Assembly: GCA_000320605.2 (NCBI GenBank)
Contig: KB445810.1
Coordinates: 439,722 to 503,721, forward strand
Source: Gelatoporia subvermispora B
Lineage: Eukaryota > Basidiomycota > Agaricomycetes > Polyporales > Gelatoporiaceae
Direction: 5' to 3'
Length of the DNA: 64,000 nucleotides
The number at the start of each line of letters is the position of its first letter. Positions within the stretch are counted from its first letter, which is position 1. A program made the position numbers and the translations under genes. The notes below the pieces were generated by a model. It searched no databases. It was given only the letters and a program-made list of their open reading frames with translations, and had not been told where the DNA came from. Below, piece after piece: positions 23,101 to 35,036 of the stretch.

Positions 23101-23289
23101 GTGATGATGCCTCATTGGTGGGGAGAAGGCGAACGCTGATTGGTTGCCTAGTACCCGTTCAACGGACACGACCGAGTGGTGGAAACGGCTCTCACCAGTC
23201 AACCGGAAGATATGTCAAAAGTGCGTGCCCGAAACGCCCTGAAGATTTTGTTGGACGTGTCGGGGGATTTTGGACGTCGGTCTACATAG
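20123..23289 (+). CDS. AGC1: mitochondrial aspartate/glutamate carrier with EF-hands
   Basis: Inner-membrane exchanger of aspartate and glutamate (citrin/aralar type), part of the malate-aspartate shuttle. Twenty exons sum to 687 codons (686 aa) with frame kept throughout. The N-terminal half has EF-hand-like calcium segments ([48 protein letters not shown]). The C-terminal half has three solute-carrier repeats with signatures PIDLVKTRMQ, NPLEIVKIRLQ and [10 protein letters not shown] and the matching GFYRGL, GLYKGA and FFKGGPARI motifs. Several exons are tiny: 21231-21249 (19 nt), 21759-21763 (5 nt), 21832-21836 (5 nt), 22267-22292 (26 nt) and 23088-23096 (9 nt). The two 5-nt exons together encode V-K-T-R of the first carrier signature, so they cannot be skipped without losing it. 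Confidence 0.93.
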
Positions 23290-23869
23290 ATACGGGATGT
23301 GGTGGTTGGATATGGGTGTGGATTGTAATGGATTTCAAGTATATATATTATGGTGGATGTTTTGCGGTTGTCGCACAAGAGGTTCATTGGACCGAAGGAT
23401 TGGAACGACAAACTCTTGGCTGTGTTAAGTAACTGGGAGGAAGCAAAGGAGATGACAGAATGTCTCCTTAGAGACACGATCATCTGATGTTCCCGTCGTG
23501 ACGGACAGATTAGGTCGCGTGGTGAGCAATCCCGCCTTGCTCATATAGTAGGCCGCGGCGAATCTCCCTCTGTTCTCGCCCCCTCCCTCCTTCGCTTTCG
23601 TCTTCGTTACCGGGCTCTAGTCCGTTCTTTCTTTTCTTCAGCGGTATGCATCATCATAATCATACAGAGTATGATCAAATTCGCTCACATTCAACCGCAG
23701 AGTGCTCTGCGAGGTCGCAGAGATTCCCGCACCTGTTACCGCCACTGCTAGACAGTCCCGCCCAGCGTAGACCGCTCCCGTTCTTTTTGCAGCTTCACAG
23801 TCTTTTCGCTATTCGACATCTTTGCTTTCGTGCTTTTGCTTTCGAACTTTATAAGCAACTTGCTCTACG
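23290..23869. other. intergenic, promoter of the TVT-repeat gene
   Basis: CT-rich stretches from 23570 to 23640 and an ActTtaTaagc run at about 23847-23857, just before the start codon at 23870. No gene seen. Confidence 0.45.
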
Positions 23870-25640
23870 ATGAACGCCCTTATTTTCGGTCTATCGCTGG
23901 CGAGCGCAGCTTCTGCGCAAGTTGTCGTGAACGGATGGTCCATGGTCCCTGCAAGTGCCGTCACTATGGCGGCTCAGTCCTCTGCTGCGGGATATGCTGC
24001 AGCATACGCTGCTTCGTCCTCGGGAGGCTACAACGCGCCTCCAGCATACACTGCTGCCGCTGCTAGCTCTGTGATGTCTGCACCACCTTCAGCTTACACC
24101 CCTCCGCCATCTACCGACATGTCCTATTCCTCGTTCATGGCTGGGGGCTACTCAAGTATGAACTGCGGATATGGCTACACCAAAGCAAGTGATGGCTCTT
24201 GTCAAGCCCAGTCTTGGGTACGCTATTTCCAGGGAACCGTGATCTCCAGGCGCTCATTCACTTTGTCTGGGTGTAGTACCAAACACAGGGCTGCTACGAG
24301 ACTATCATCATCAACAAGTGAGTGTTGCGGACGCGTTATACGAAAGCCTGTACTGAACCGCGTCCCAGCGCGGGAGGATATGGGGGTTATGGCTATGGCG
24401 GAGATTGCGGAAGCGTCTCCACTGTAACCATGACTGATATTATGACGGTGACGGCCACGGCTACCATGACGGAGGTATGCATGCCTCGCCGCTGCAAGTT
24501 TGTTGAGGACTCACCGTAATTGCTTGAATAGACCATGACCGTCCCAACCACCGTCATCCAGTATCAAACCGTCACCCAGGTCATGACTGACATCGAGACT
24601 CAGTCCGTGACTCTGACAGATGTCGTGACATCTACGCAGCTCGTCCCGACCACCCGCGTCTGGGTGTCCACCGAGATTATCGACGAGACTATGACACAGG
24701 AGGTCACCCTTACTGCGACGGACACGAGCACCTTGGTCAACGTGTACACGAAGACTGACACCGCGACGCAGACTGACATCGAGACACAGACTGCGACCGC
24801 GACTGACTTTGTCACCCTGACGCAAGTTAGCACGATCGTGCAGCCCACAACTTACGTCTCTGTGTATGTGAGCACGGACATCATTGACGACGTCAGTGCA
24901 TTCTGAATCTCTATCACCGGGCCATCGACTTAAATCTTTTGTGCAGACCATGACTGTTGTCAACACACAGACCGCGACTGTCACCGATGAGATGACGATT
25001 GTCCAGACTGCCACCATGACGGACGTCCTCACCGATTTCGTGACTGTCACGCAAGTGAGCACCCTCGTCGAGCCCACAACCTTGACTTCGATTTGGGTCA
25101 GCACCGAGGTCATTGACAACGTAAGTTTCACCATCATACGTCCTGTGAGCACCGCTGAACATCAGCCCATAGACTATGACCGTCGATCATACCCTCGTCT
25201 CAACCATGGTCGAGGATATGACGATTGTGCAGACTCAGACCCTCATTTCGACCGCCACCGCCACCCAAACGGATACTGTAACGGATACTGCGACGGCGAC
25301 CCAGGAGGTTGCCGACACCGCCCTGGCAACATGCCTGAGCTCGGTACGTATCGCCACATTGTTCCTTACGAGTTCCATATTCTGATGTTGGAATCGAACG
25401 CAGTGCAAGAGCAACTACTGGATGACGGCCGGAAACAGCAATGGATACACCTACGCGTCGCCGCCTGCCTCGTCCTACGTGGTTTACGGTAGCTCCTCGT
25501 CGTGGTACGCGATGGCGACGGCAACTGCTGCGGCAGCAAATACCTACGCACCGTCGTCCGCGGCATGGAACGGAGGCTATGCAATGCCCTCGGCCGCGGC
25601 CGCGTCGAGCGGGAACTATGGAGGCTACGGCTCCTCCTAA
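23870..25640 (+). CDS. secreted Ala/Ser/Tyr- and Thr-Val-Thr-rich repeat protein
   Basis: Seven exons: 23870-24217, 24277-24317, 24369-24474, 24532-24891, 24947-25120, 25173-25343 and 25404-25640, 478 aa. Signal peptide MNALIFGLSLASAASA/Q. Next an Ala/Ser/Gly/Tyr/Pro-rich region, a Cys-bearing segment (MNCGYGYTKASDGSCQAQSW, then QGCYET), a Gly/Tyr run (GGYGGYGYGG), and a long Thr-rich middle built from T-M-T-V, TVTQV, TxTATxT and VSTEIID repeats. The C-terminal end is again Ala/Ser/Tyr-rich (GNYGGYGSS). It should be heavily O-glycosylated and extended: a wall, sheath or adhesive protein (inference). I saw no GPI signal and no catalytic domain. The three repeat exons start with T-M-T-V and the first two of them end with IID(D/N), all in phase 0. 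Confidence 0.8.
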
Positions 25641-26260
25641 TGATACCGGCAACTCCACAGCTGCAGGCGATCCCGGACCTCCGTAGACACAACGTTATGT
25701 TTCCTCTGTTGTTCCTTATCCATGGACTTGTCGGACTCATCCAGTTATTCTCGTATCCAATAGTACGCGTTCGTTTTTGAGATTGTCATGGACTCTAGTA
25801 GCTCTCTGCATGTCAGTACTGTTAGTACACAATATCGCGTCGACCCTGGGCGTCAAAACTATGTTAGATGTGCTTAATTTGTACTCTGGCAGCTTCTCTC
25901 ATATCCTGTGCGGGAAGAGGGCACCGGGGTAAAGCTGAGCCCTTGAAAAGTTTACTGAATCTGGACACATACTTGGAAGGTCTAAATCGCTCGTGACAGG
26001 GTGGGAGGAGAGCACGGAGGATAGATTGTTCGAGCGCCGATGAGCGTGGGAATCCCGAACCGGGTGTTTGACGTTTGACGCTGGTGGCAGCTGCACGCAG
26101 CCTCGCATGGCTATCGCTTGGAATACCGAGATCTGTTTCTGACCCCGGTCGGAGGAATACCGTCAAGTCTACTCCAGTCTCCGGTTAAGTGAGTGCCGCC
26201 TGTTCCAGCTTCAGAGCTGTACATACCCGAGTCACGATCTCGCTGCAAACGGGGGCGGAG
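25641..26260. other. intergenic
   Basis: 3' flank of the repeat gene and upstream region of the thioredoxin-like gene. Nothing else recognised. Confidence 0.45.
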
Positions 26261-26779
26261 ATGCCTTTACACGAGACGCACGATCCTGCCGACTCCGTGT
26301 CTCTGAAAGACGCGAAGGAGTCGTACCTGGTCTTCTATTCCTCTCGCGATGATAGCGGGAAGTTGTGGTGTCCCGTAAGCATGCGATGCGACCCTGCAAT
26401 CCCAGCCACTGACGTGCTATTTACCCCAGGATTGCGTTGCTGTCGAGAAATTGGTGCAAGACGTGTTCGGCCCGGAGGATGGCCCCTCCGGCCTGATCGT
26501 ATATGTTGGCCAGAAATCTGAGTTGAGGACGTGATTCATTTGACCGCAGACGACTGACCATCATTTGCTAGATGGAAGACACCTGATAACCCGTTCAGAG
26601 GCGAACCGTGGAATGTTCGTGCAATACCCACTGTCATCAGAATTCGAGATGTACGAGCCTTCACATGAGCTACATTGAGCGCCCCGGTGGACTGATCCCA
26701 TTACTCTTTTAACCAGGGAACACGACTCGTGGAGGGCGAGATAGCGCGCGAGCTTGCTCCTTTTGTCAATTCAGTGTAG
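26261..26779 (+). CDS. TXNDC17/TRP14-like thioredoxin-domain protein
   Basis: Four exons: 26261-26374, 26430-26521, 26572-26650 and 26717-26779, 115 aa. Contains the WCPDC active site of the TXNDC17 (TRP14, former DUF953) family, split by an intron after WCP. In addition YLVFYSSRDDSGKLWCPDC, VYVGQKSEWKTPDNPFR and the cis-proline segment AIPTVIRIRDGTRLVEGE match the family fold. Members are cytosolic disulfide reductases that depend on thioredoxin reductase (established for the animal protein). The length is close to the usual 115-125 aa. The start was chosen at the first ATG giving the family N-terminus; an ATG upstream at 26189 is in another frame. Confidence 0.9.
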
Positions 26780-27278
26780 CATTATCACAACCGAAGAGCT
26801 CGTTGAGGCATGGCTCCCGCGTACACCTAGATCACGCAACGTCTGGGCGGGACCGGATGCACATAAAGCGCCCGGCATTTCGCCATTGAATGTCGAGGGA
26901 GCGCCTGGAGCAGCCTTGCACGGCGTTATCATCTCATGATGGTGCCCAATTCACCTCGTGGTTCTAAAACCTGCCGCATACGTGGGCGCGCTCTTCCCAT
27001 CCATCCTCGGCGTTGGGCGGCAGTTTCCAGATTGTAAAGCCTGCCCTGCGTGTCGACACCAGCGGAATCGATCATAGCTCCCCGCTTATATGGCGAAGCG
27101 AAAGAAGATAGCTGCCGAAGCCATCTGAGTCCTCGGCACTTATAACTGGCTCTACACCGTAGCGCGGTTGGGGGACCACTTGTATCTCCGTTCGCATATC
27201 TACTTAAGACGCATGCATAGCATTTGACACCTTTTTCCCCCACTTGCAATCTCGCGCAGCTGACGCTTTGATTTGAGA
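26780..27278. other. intergenic, amidase promoter side
   Basis: Short open frames only. The region just before the amidase is pyrimidine-rich (27225-27260). No gene recognised. Confidence 0.45.
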
Positions 27279-29250
27279 ATGACCGTTGACAGTCACTCCA
27301 CATGCGTCGTTCTGAAGAACTCGGCCGACTCCGCAGCGATCTCACAAATGAACTGGAAAGAGATATCGGAACGAAAGACCAAGCAGCGGCAGGCCCTTCT
27401 TGATCGCTGGCCGGAATGGAAACTAAAGCAGGCAGTCGTCGACTACGTGACGGACGTCTCGGCTCTACCCACTTCACAGTTAACACCCCGCGAAATCGAG
27501 ATCGTTCACCAAGATGCGACATCGCTTGTCCACAGTATGCGAGATCGCCGGTATACTGCCCTGGAAGTCATTAAGGCTTTCTGCCATGTGGCAACGATCG
27601 CGCAGGGTCTGACAAACTGCTTAACCGAGATCATGTTTGAGGACGGCTTGAAGCGGGCCGCAGAGCTCGATAGGCATCTAGAGAAGACAGGCGAAGTTGT
27701 GGGGCCGTTGCACGGGCTACCTGTATCGGTCAAGGATCACATCTTGGTCAAGAATTATGATACGTCAACCGGGTATATTGCCTGGGCTTTCAATTCGGCT
27801 ACCAAGGACGCAGTCGCCGTAGACATCCTGCGAAAGGCTGGAGCTGTCTTATATGTGAAAACGGCCAACCCGCAGACACTGCTGGTTTGTTTTCTTGACA
27901 TTCTCGCGCGACTTGATGATTAATAAGAATGTAGTCATTGGAGACGAACAACAACATATTCGGTAGAACGTGTAATCCGTTTAATCGCAGTCAGTGACAT
28001 CTTGAAAGATATGTTCCGTATACCACGAAGCTGACAATGTGACAACCATCGCAGCGCTCACGTCCGGAGGAAGTAGCGGAGGGGAGAGTGCCTTGATCGC
28101 TGTGCACGGAAGCCCAATGGGAATCGGCACGGACATAGGAGGATCAATAGTACGTACTGATTGATATGCTTCGACATTCAACCTAATCTCACGGGGCATC
28201 TATTGCGCAGCGGATTCCGGCTGCGCACATGGGCCTTTACGGGTTAAAGGGTTCCGTAGCCCGCATGCCCCACGCTGGTCTTGTGGGCTCGCATGATGGG
28301 ATGGATGCGATCATTGGCGCTCTCGGACCCATCGCCACATCCGGCCGGGACCTATCACTGTTTTGCCGTGTCATGCTACAATATGAGCCTTGGCTCGTGG
28401 AGCCTCAGTTGCTCGAGATCCCCTGGAAGCAGCATGTGGTGGACGGCGAGGGAATACCAGAAAAATTGTCAATTGCAATTCTGTGGGACGATGGAGTAGT
28501 AGGACCCCATCCCCCGATTCTTGACGCCTTAAAGCGGACCAAAGATGCTCTTCTCGCCGCAGGCCATGAAGTGATCCCATGGATACCCGTGGATCACCAG
28601 AACGCATGGGACATCATCGTGAGTGCGTTGGCATATACAAATGAACCAGGTACTGATATGCATCTTGTGAGACGAAACTATACTTCCTTGACGGCGGTGC
28701 AGAGTATCGTGAAATCCTGAAGGATGACCCGGCAGTTCCGCAGTCAAATTGGATATTGTCGCAGGTCCCGAACAACGGCAGACCATTCACTGTCGCTGAG
28801 ATCTTTCAGTTGAATCTGGCTCGAGATACGTTCCGATGCAAGATCGCCGCCCACTGGAACGACACGCGACTGAAAACGACCACCGGTCGACACGTCGACG
28901 CTATACTATGCCCAGTAGCTCCCACACTGGCACCGCCCCACGATACGACGCAATGGTGGGGCTATACGTCGTATTGGAATTTGCTGGACTTTCCGGCGGC
29001 GGTTTTCCCGGTTGGACGTTTCAAAGCCCAGGGATACACTCCCTTGGATATTTCGGCCGAGTACACAATCCCGGTGCACGCAAGAAATGCCGTAGAGCAT
29101 TCCGTACGGGCGCAGTGGGACCCTGTCATTTACGACAACGCGCCCGTTAGTCTACAGCTTGTTGGACGGCGACTTAACGAGGAAAAAGTTTTGGCAATTC
29201 TCCGGATGGTTGAGGACGCATTCGATACTTCTCGGATGGTCATCATTTGA
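27279..29250 (+). CDS. amidase (amidase-signature family, fungal acetamidase type)
   Basis: Five exons: 27279-27884, 27935-27989, 28055-28149, 28211-28618 and 28672-29250 sum to 581 codons (580 aa). Hydrolyses a carboxamide to the acid and ammonia; the substrate cannot be told. The Ser-cisSer-Lys triad is visible: Lys in LHGLPVSVKDH, the first Ser in LTSGGSSGGESALIA, and the nucleophile region GIGTDIGGSIRIPA. C-terminal motifs such as DAILCPVAPTLAPPHD, WGYTSYWNLLDFPAAVFPVG and PVSLQLVGRRLNEEKVLAI match fungal amidases. The fourth intron (28619-28671) was placed so that the family sequence YFLDGGAEYREIL is restored; it has a strong GTGAGT donor. No signal peptide, so probably cytosolic. Confidence 0.93.
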
Positions 29251-30389
29251 CCTTCCTTGTATATTATTCGATTCTTGGATATTCGGAGATCGGGGCGGTA
29301 TTGACGGACATGTCAGTGGCGCGACAATGGTATTCGCCGGTTGAGAACATCTTAACATAAACCGCGTGCTTTTCGGCCATCGAAATGGGGAGTCGCGTGG
29401 TTGCCAGGGGAGCCCCGGTTCCCTTCGATTCTCCGCAGATGGTGCATGATCAGGTTTCACAGCTCGTCATAACGAAACCTCCTCGAACGGTTACAGCGGC
29501 GAAACGTACGGTGAGGAGAAAAGCTGATTGGCGCCAGATCCTAGGCGCTGCTGAGGTGAACAAAGTGCTTTCAACAAACACGCCACGCGCTCCAGTGCGT
29601 CGCAACTAACAGCCAGCCACTAATACGGCAGTGACTGCCAAGCTCTCGATTGCAAGCATCTGCTATGTATGCAGTGTACCTCTGAACCTGTTTTGCGCGG
29701 GAAGTCGAAGCTATTGTTCCTGATGCGCTGATGGGCCTCAGGTACTGCGCGTGATGCGTACCAAAAGACTTGAGCGTGGGTGCGGCTGGGGGTGTTCTAC
29801 GGCAGTCGTCGGCGGCATACGCATGATCCTGTCTTGGAAGGCTTGTCCAGTTCCTGAACTCAGGCTCGTGACCTCAGCGATAGAGACTCCGCCGACGAGC
29901 AAGGATTTAGTTGTTGCCACGGCCGCCAATGCTCGATTGGTAAAGATGACTCGATGACTCAGTTTCTGAATCAACAGGCTATCTCCAGGATTGCACAGCA
30001 GCCCCGCCGGCCAGCGATGTCCTGCGACATGCGACAATCTGCGGCAGTCGAGACGCGGACGAAGGCACCGCATCGTCAACTCCCACGTGGGCCACGCGGC
30101 CGTGACCGTCGCTAACCTGACGGGAGTCGACAAGTCACGACAAGCCTCGAGTTCCGCAGGGCATCGCATCTTTGCGACTTGGCAGTTCATTTTCAGTTAA
30201 TGGGCTGAGCGCGGTTGACTTTCGTGCAACCATGCTACCGAGCCGAGCCAGCACCCATGTGAACACGAAAATTTCGTCTTTTAATCAAATGTCGGCATTC
30301 GCCTTTTGGCATACTCACCACAATAACTGGCACAGATTGTGACCTTATTCGGCACAGGAATCATCACCAATGCATGACGCATATCGAAG

Positions 30390-30500
30390 CTGGACCATAC
30401 CGTTGAACAGCGCCGGTACCCGAGCGCCTGTCGTCGGCGTGTCGCCTCGCCAGTGCATCCGCTGAGCCTCGGGCACGAGATCATCGGGACGGCGGCGAGG
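30390..30500 (+). pseudogene. possible zinc alcohol dehydrogenase fragment
   Basis: One frame reads SPVHPLSLGHEIIGTAA followed by a GTATGT donor-like site. The PLxLGHEIxG string is the hallmark of medium-chain zinc dehydrogenases, around the catalytic-zinc Glu. I found no continuation on either side, so it is at most an isolated exon relic; chance cannot be excluded. Confidence 0.22.
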
Positions 30501-30659
30501 TATGTTTTCCTGCCTCGACGTCTAGATTCAGATCTTTACTGATCCTAAACTAACCATGACTCCGGCTTCCTCCTCAAATCAGGCTTCCCTACCAGGCGCG
30601 CATCTATACTCGTATTAGTCAGGGTAGGGCTGTAGCTACTGCCCTGGTCCGCTCTTTGG

Positions 30660-30666
30660 TATAAAA
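30660..30666 (+). promoter_or_regulatory. TATA box (distal) of the GNAT gene
   Basis: TATAAAA about 150 bp before the start codon at 30813. A second box lies at 30718-30725. Confidence 0.35.
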
Positions 30667-30717
30667 CCTGGGTACAAGCAGCCATGACTCCATCGAACAA
30701 ACTCTTCTCGGGATTCA

Positions 30718-30725
30718 TATAAATA
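30718..30725 (+). promoter_or_regulatory. TATA box (proximal) of the GNAT gene
   Basis: TATAAATA, 95 bp before the start codon; the better-placed of the two candidate boxes. Confidence 0.4.
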
Positions 30726-30812
30726 CCCTTCCACTGTTTGCTCTGTACGTCTCATCTCTTCCGACCCTCTCTTGCACCATTCTCATCCTCTACTCCAGAA
30801 TACCACCTAATA

Positions 30813-32015
30813 ATGCCGGGTCTCAACGCTTCTTACTCCCAAACCTTCATTGTTCAGCACGACTCCGCGAGTGAATACCTCGCATTCGCATATCCCACAC
30901 TCCGTCGGCACGAGGCATCTGCCAATATCGTCCTTGCCCATGCTCTCAAGCGCGTCAGTGCGGAGGCGGCACTCAGCGGGTACCAGTTTGTGAGCGACTC
31001 CGACGTAGAGGACTGGCTCCAGTCGGCGGATCCCGCTGTGTTCGCGCCTCGCCAAAGCGAGGGCTCATTCTGGCTCACTTTGTGGAGTGGTTCCCCCTCG
31101 TCGCCTCCCACTCTCGACCTCGTTCTGTCTTGCGTTAATTGGACATTGGGTGATTACCCCATATTTTTGTGGACCCCTCACCAAACATTTGCCACATCAT
31201 CCGCGTGGCTGGCTCCCCGTATCGCCCAACTCACGGAGCATCTGCGTTTCTGTGTCCCCCCGGAGCGAGTTTACTCCGTGTTCGGGATGACCACCTTGGT
31301 CAAGACCTTCACTCGCCAGTGGACATCTATGACAGGATTTGTCGTCGAGCCGGAACCGTTCTACGCGGCTTTCTTCTCCTATTGTAACGCAGCGACGTTC
31401 AGGGACACGGACAATGCACTGCCTCAAGGCCATTGCCTTCGTCGGGCCACGCTGAGGGATCTAGAGCCCGTCGCGCAGCTTTGCAAAGAATTTGCAGACG
31501 ATACTGTATGTCCCTGAATGTTACTATATGAAATCGCGTTGACAATTGCCCTGACTGATCTAGATCTACTTCCCTTTGGAAATTGACGCGGCTCGGGTAG
31601 AGGCACGCGAGTTGATTTCCAAGGGACAGATATGGGTGTACGATGCCAACGGCGACATCACGACAATTTGTGCTGTCACTCGCGACACCCACCGCGTGTC
31701 CGCCATCACTAAAGTTTACACTACGCCGAGATTCAGGCGACAACGGTGTGCTGAATTCTTGGTGCGCAGTGTCACAGCACGGTATGCTACTGCCGATCAA
31801 TTTGACTTTAGGGTGCTGTTCTCATATTGTCTTTGTTTAGACTTCTGTTTGATTGTGGCAAGGAGAGCGTTGTCCTGTATGTGGGCCACTCTAACAGTGC
31901 GCAGCGCGTATATGACCGCGTGGGATATGTCGGACTTTGCGGCAAGGACAAGCCGGAGGGTGTGGAGGACTCTATAGAACTTGGATTCGTTGGTACCAAC
32001 AGAGGTCACTGGTAA
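30813..32015 (+). CDS. GNAT-fold acetyltransferase, fungal two-part type
   Basis: Three exons: 30813-31505, 31564-31781 and 31841-32015, 361 aa. The N-terminal half (residues 1-220) resembles the substrate-side domain seen in fungal GNAT proteins. The C-terminal half carries the acetyl-CoA motif: a beta strand with AITKVYTTPRFRRQRCAEFLV, a variant of the R/QxxGxG/A loop with Cys-Ala in place of Gly-x-Ala, then VVLYVGHSNSAQRVYDRVGY (motif B) near the end. The substrate is unknown. No signal or TM. The start is the first ATG after the TATA boxes. Confidence 0.82.
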
Positions 32016-32577
32016 ATCGGACATCATCGTGTCTCGGACCACTCCAAAACTACACTATTATTCTAATCATATAGTAACTCCCAGAGCAGTTCCTATTGTA
32101 GCAATAGCTTCGTCTCATCCGCTCTCACCATTGTTGACTTTGTACCTGATTATTATTATAATGTGCGAGATCCAACGGATTATTTCAATTTATTTGCATG
32201 TTCCCTATGCCAGATTTTGCTGTCCGAGAAAAACTATTTCCGCTCAGCACATTTGCGGTTTGCTGCACACGTGTAGCCCATGACGATATTCCGTTAATTA
32301 CAACTGTCTTCGAAAATTGCGGAGAAGGACTCTGGAATCAAACGCGGAGCTTATCAGACATCTGAATAGCTCTGACGATCAGCTCGGGACATTAAATGAA
32401 CTTACATGGTCACGGAGTCCGCTCATCCATGTGCTCTCTTAAAGGTAGATCCGGAGCTGTTGTATTCGCTTTGAGAGGTAACCCAGACTTTTGCCCTGCC
32501 ACGATGTCGAACGAAGACCACGGAGATCAACCTTAATATGCATGTCCAATACATGTCCTGATATCACCAGTCCTACT
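32016..32577. other. intergenic between convergent genes
   Basis: 3' flanks of the GNAT gene and MOCS1, AT-rich near 32140-32160. No gene seen. Confidence 0.5.
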
Positions 32578-35036
32578 CTACCGGTCCTCGTACGGTGTAC
32601 CTGCTCTCACAAAATCACCGTTTTTGCCACCCTCCTTCCTAACAACCATTATATCTCGTATGATCATCTCCTTTCCGGCGACAGCCTTGAGCATGTCCCA
32701 TACAGTCAGGAGACCCACTGATACTGCGGTCAACGCCTCCATTTCAACACCGGTCTTGCCTTCACATGTCACTTCCGCGCGACAGACGATGCTGTACACC
32801 AGACCCGTCTGGGATCCGGGGTGCCTTGACTCGAGACTTCCGAAATCGCGGTGTTGGCTGAGATTGCTGCGGGTGAGCGTGTCTGACTCCGCTCCGGGCG
32901 ATTTGTGCTCTTCGGGCTCAAAAGTTACCACGATGCGGGACAGTTGTAAGGGATGACATAGCGGGATAAGATCCGGGGTTCGTTTGCATCCCATGATTGC
33001 TGCGAGCTGCGCGACGGTCAGAACGTCACCTTTGCTTCGGACTTTCGCCTTCGCTGACTCGACGTTCCTGGAGGATTCCGAGCCGTCGAACTCCGGTCCA
33101 ATAGGCGCCTGAGAGCGCTCCTCCCCCGGTGCGCTCCTCGTGGTTATAAGCTCGTAGGCGATCCGTGGAATAAGAATACGGCCATAGGCTAACGCCGTAC
33201 GTTTGGTCGCCTCTTTTGATGATACATCAACCATAACAGCGCGACCACAGTCGTCTATGTGCGTGAGCCTTGGGCCGCTGTACGTTTCATCCGCGACTGT
33301 CGCTCGAGAACTGTGACAACGCAATGCCGCCGGCGGGGACAGCGGAGCGAGTGAGTTGACTGGATTCGAAGACTGCACACTGCATGGACTCCGGCGCGTT
33401 CGTTGTTTCATGCGCGTCACCGCATGCGCTCGGTGTGAGCGTTGTCCTATAAGTTGCACGGTATATCAGGACAACACATCAGACAGGGTGTAATTATGCG
33501 CACATTTAACGCAAATGGAATACACTCAACCTCCGATGAGAATCATTGGCCTATTCGTTACCACGTCTATATCCTCCATTCCGGCATGCTTTTCCCTCTT
33601 CCCCCGGACCGCGCATCCGATGGTACGCGCAAGTGCGGCATCTGACGCGCCACTACGCATTTGATCACGCAGGGATATTTCCTTAGCGTCGAAGAGACAG
33701 ACCTGTGCCCGACCAAAAGATTTCATAAGTCAGGTGTGCCCCCCATGAAAGATATGGCTCACTTTGATCTGACCGTCCGCAGTGAGCCTCAGACGATTGC
33801 ACGAGCCACAGAAATGATCAGACATGCTGCTGATGAATCCGAAACTGCCTTTGTACCCCGGTATGATGTATGATCGGGCAGTGTCATTGAGTTCGTCAGA
33901 CGCTTTGGTAAGCCCAGGATGCTTTAGTTTGATTCGGTCCAAAAGCTCTACAGAAGGCATCATCTTGGCTTTGTCCCATTTGTTCCCTAAACCCCATGAT
34001 CCGAGTTAGCAGAACCAGCAAACTGGGGCAATGCAGTTACCTGTGAACGGCATGAACTCGATAAAGCGAACTGACAGATTGCGGTCTTTAGTCAACTCCA
34101 GGAAGTCGAGCAGTTCGGCGTCATTGAGGCCCTTGATTATTACCACATTCAACTTCACCGATTGCAGTTCCGACGACAAGGCTGCGTCCAAAGAACGCAG
34201 CACTGCGTCATGGCCCATGCGTCGCGTCATAATCTCGAACTTGAAAGGATCGAGGGTATCCAGGCTTATGTACATAACGTTAATCTCCGTCTGCGACATT
34301 CACTTGGATGAGAAACGTGCCTCAAGTTAAGATGTGTGAGCCCGCTATCCACGAGGGCCGGTAAACGTCGTGCTAATGCAATCCCGTTGCTCGTCATGCC
34401 GATTGATTCTAGCCCGTACCGACGCAGATCATTCAACCGAGCTACTAGGACATCAGCGCGCACCACTAGAAGAAGCCAACAGGCACACACCAACGATATC
34501 TACGATACCCTTCCTGACCGTAGGTTCTCCGCCAGTCAATCTGATCTTCGTAACGCCGTTCTTAACAAACAAGGTCGCGAGGCGGATAATCTCATCGTCC
34601 GTCAAGAGATGGTCTCGAGGCGACAACTCAACACCTTCGCTCGGCATACAGTAGAAGCCTGTCGCAAATGAGACGCATCATCAGTGAAAGATCCCGCTAC
34701 TGTGGAGGCTTGCATCACATCTTAGATTGCATCTTTCGGTCAAGGAGATACGAAGATAGTTATGCCGTCTGTCAAACGCGTCCACTAGAAATGGGGCAAC
34801 CGGCCGCTGTTGTGTATCCATCTGTGCTATCTTCTCCTAATGCCTCGCTTAGCGCGCCGCCGACACAACATGTTTCCGGGATAACATACCTGTACATAAG
34901 CTTTCAGGTTACGTCTCAGGGGGTCTGTCTGATCTTTGCTGGTAACTGTCTTTAGGCCTCTCGTCGTGGTGTGATAGCATTGTGTTGTTCTATGAGCATG
35001 TCGGGAGGTAAAATAGTATAACGCGGGTCGAGACAT
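32578..35036 (-). CDS. MOCS1: molybdenum cofactor biosynthesis MOCS1 (MoaA + MoaC)
   Basis: First step of Moco synthesis: GTP to cyclic pyranopterin monophosphate. Exons 35036-34890, 34836-34719, 34658-34491, 34444-34321, 34264-34041, 33986-33763 and 33702-33531, then 33446-32578, sum to 682 codons. The N-terminal 49 residues look like a mitochondrial presequence. MoaA part: radical-SAM cluster [56 protein letters not shown] and the C-terminal second cluster [13 protein letters not shown]...CLF. MoaC part: [42 protein letters not shown] and [15 protein letters not shown]...DMLKAV, with a long insert after HPL. If the 84-nt intron 33530-33447 is retained, the MoaA part ends at 33526 in Gly-Gly-stop (393 aa); if removed, the two halves are fused. 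The junction after LTHLNL needs a GC-AG intron (donor GCACGT). Confidence 0.92.

Larger units (their letters stand above)
29251..30812. other. gene-poor stretch with one possible relic
   Basis: About 1.5 kb between the amidase and the GNAT gene. Short frames without domains; a possible dehydrogenase scrap at 30390-30500 and two TATA boxes near the right end belonging to the GNAT gene. Confidence 0.45.
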
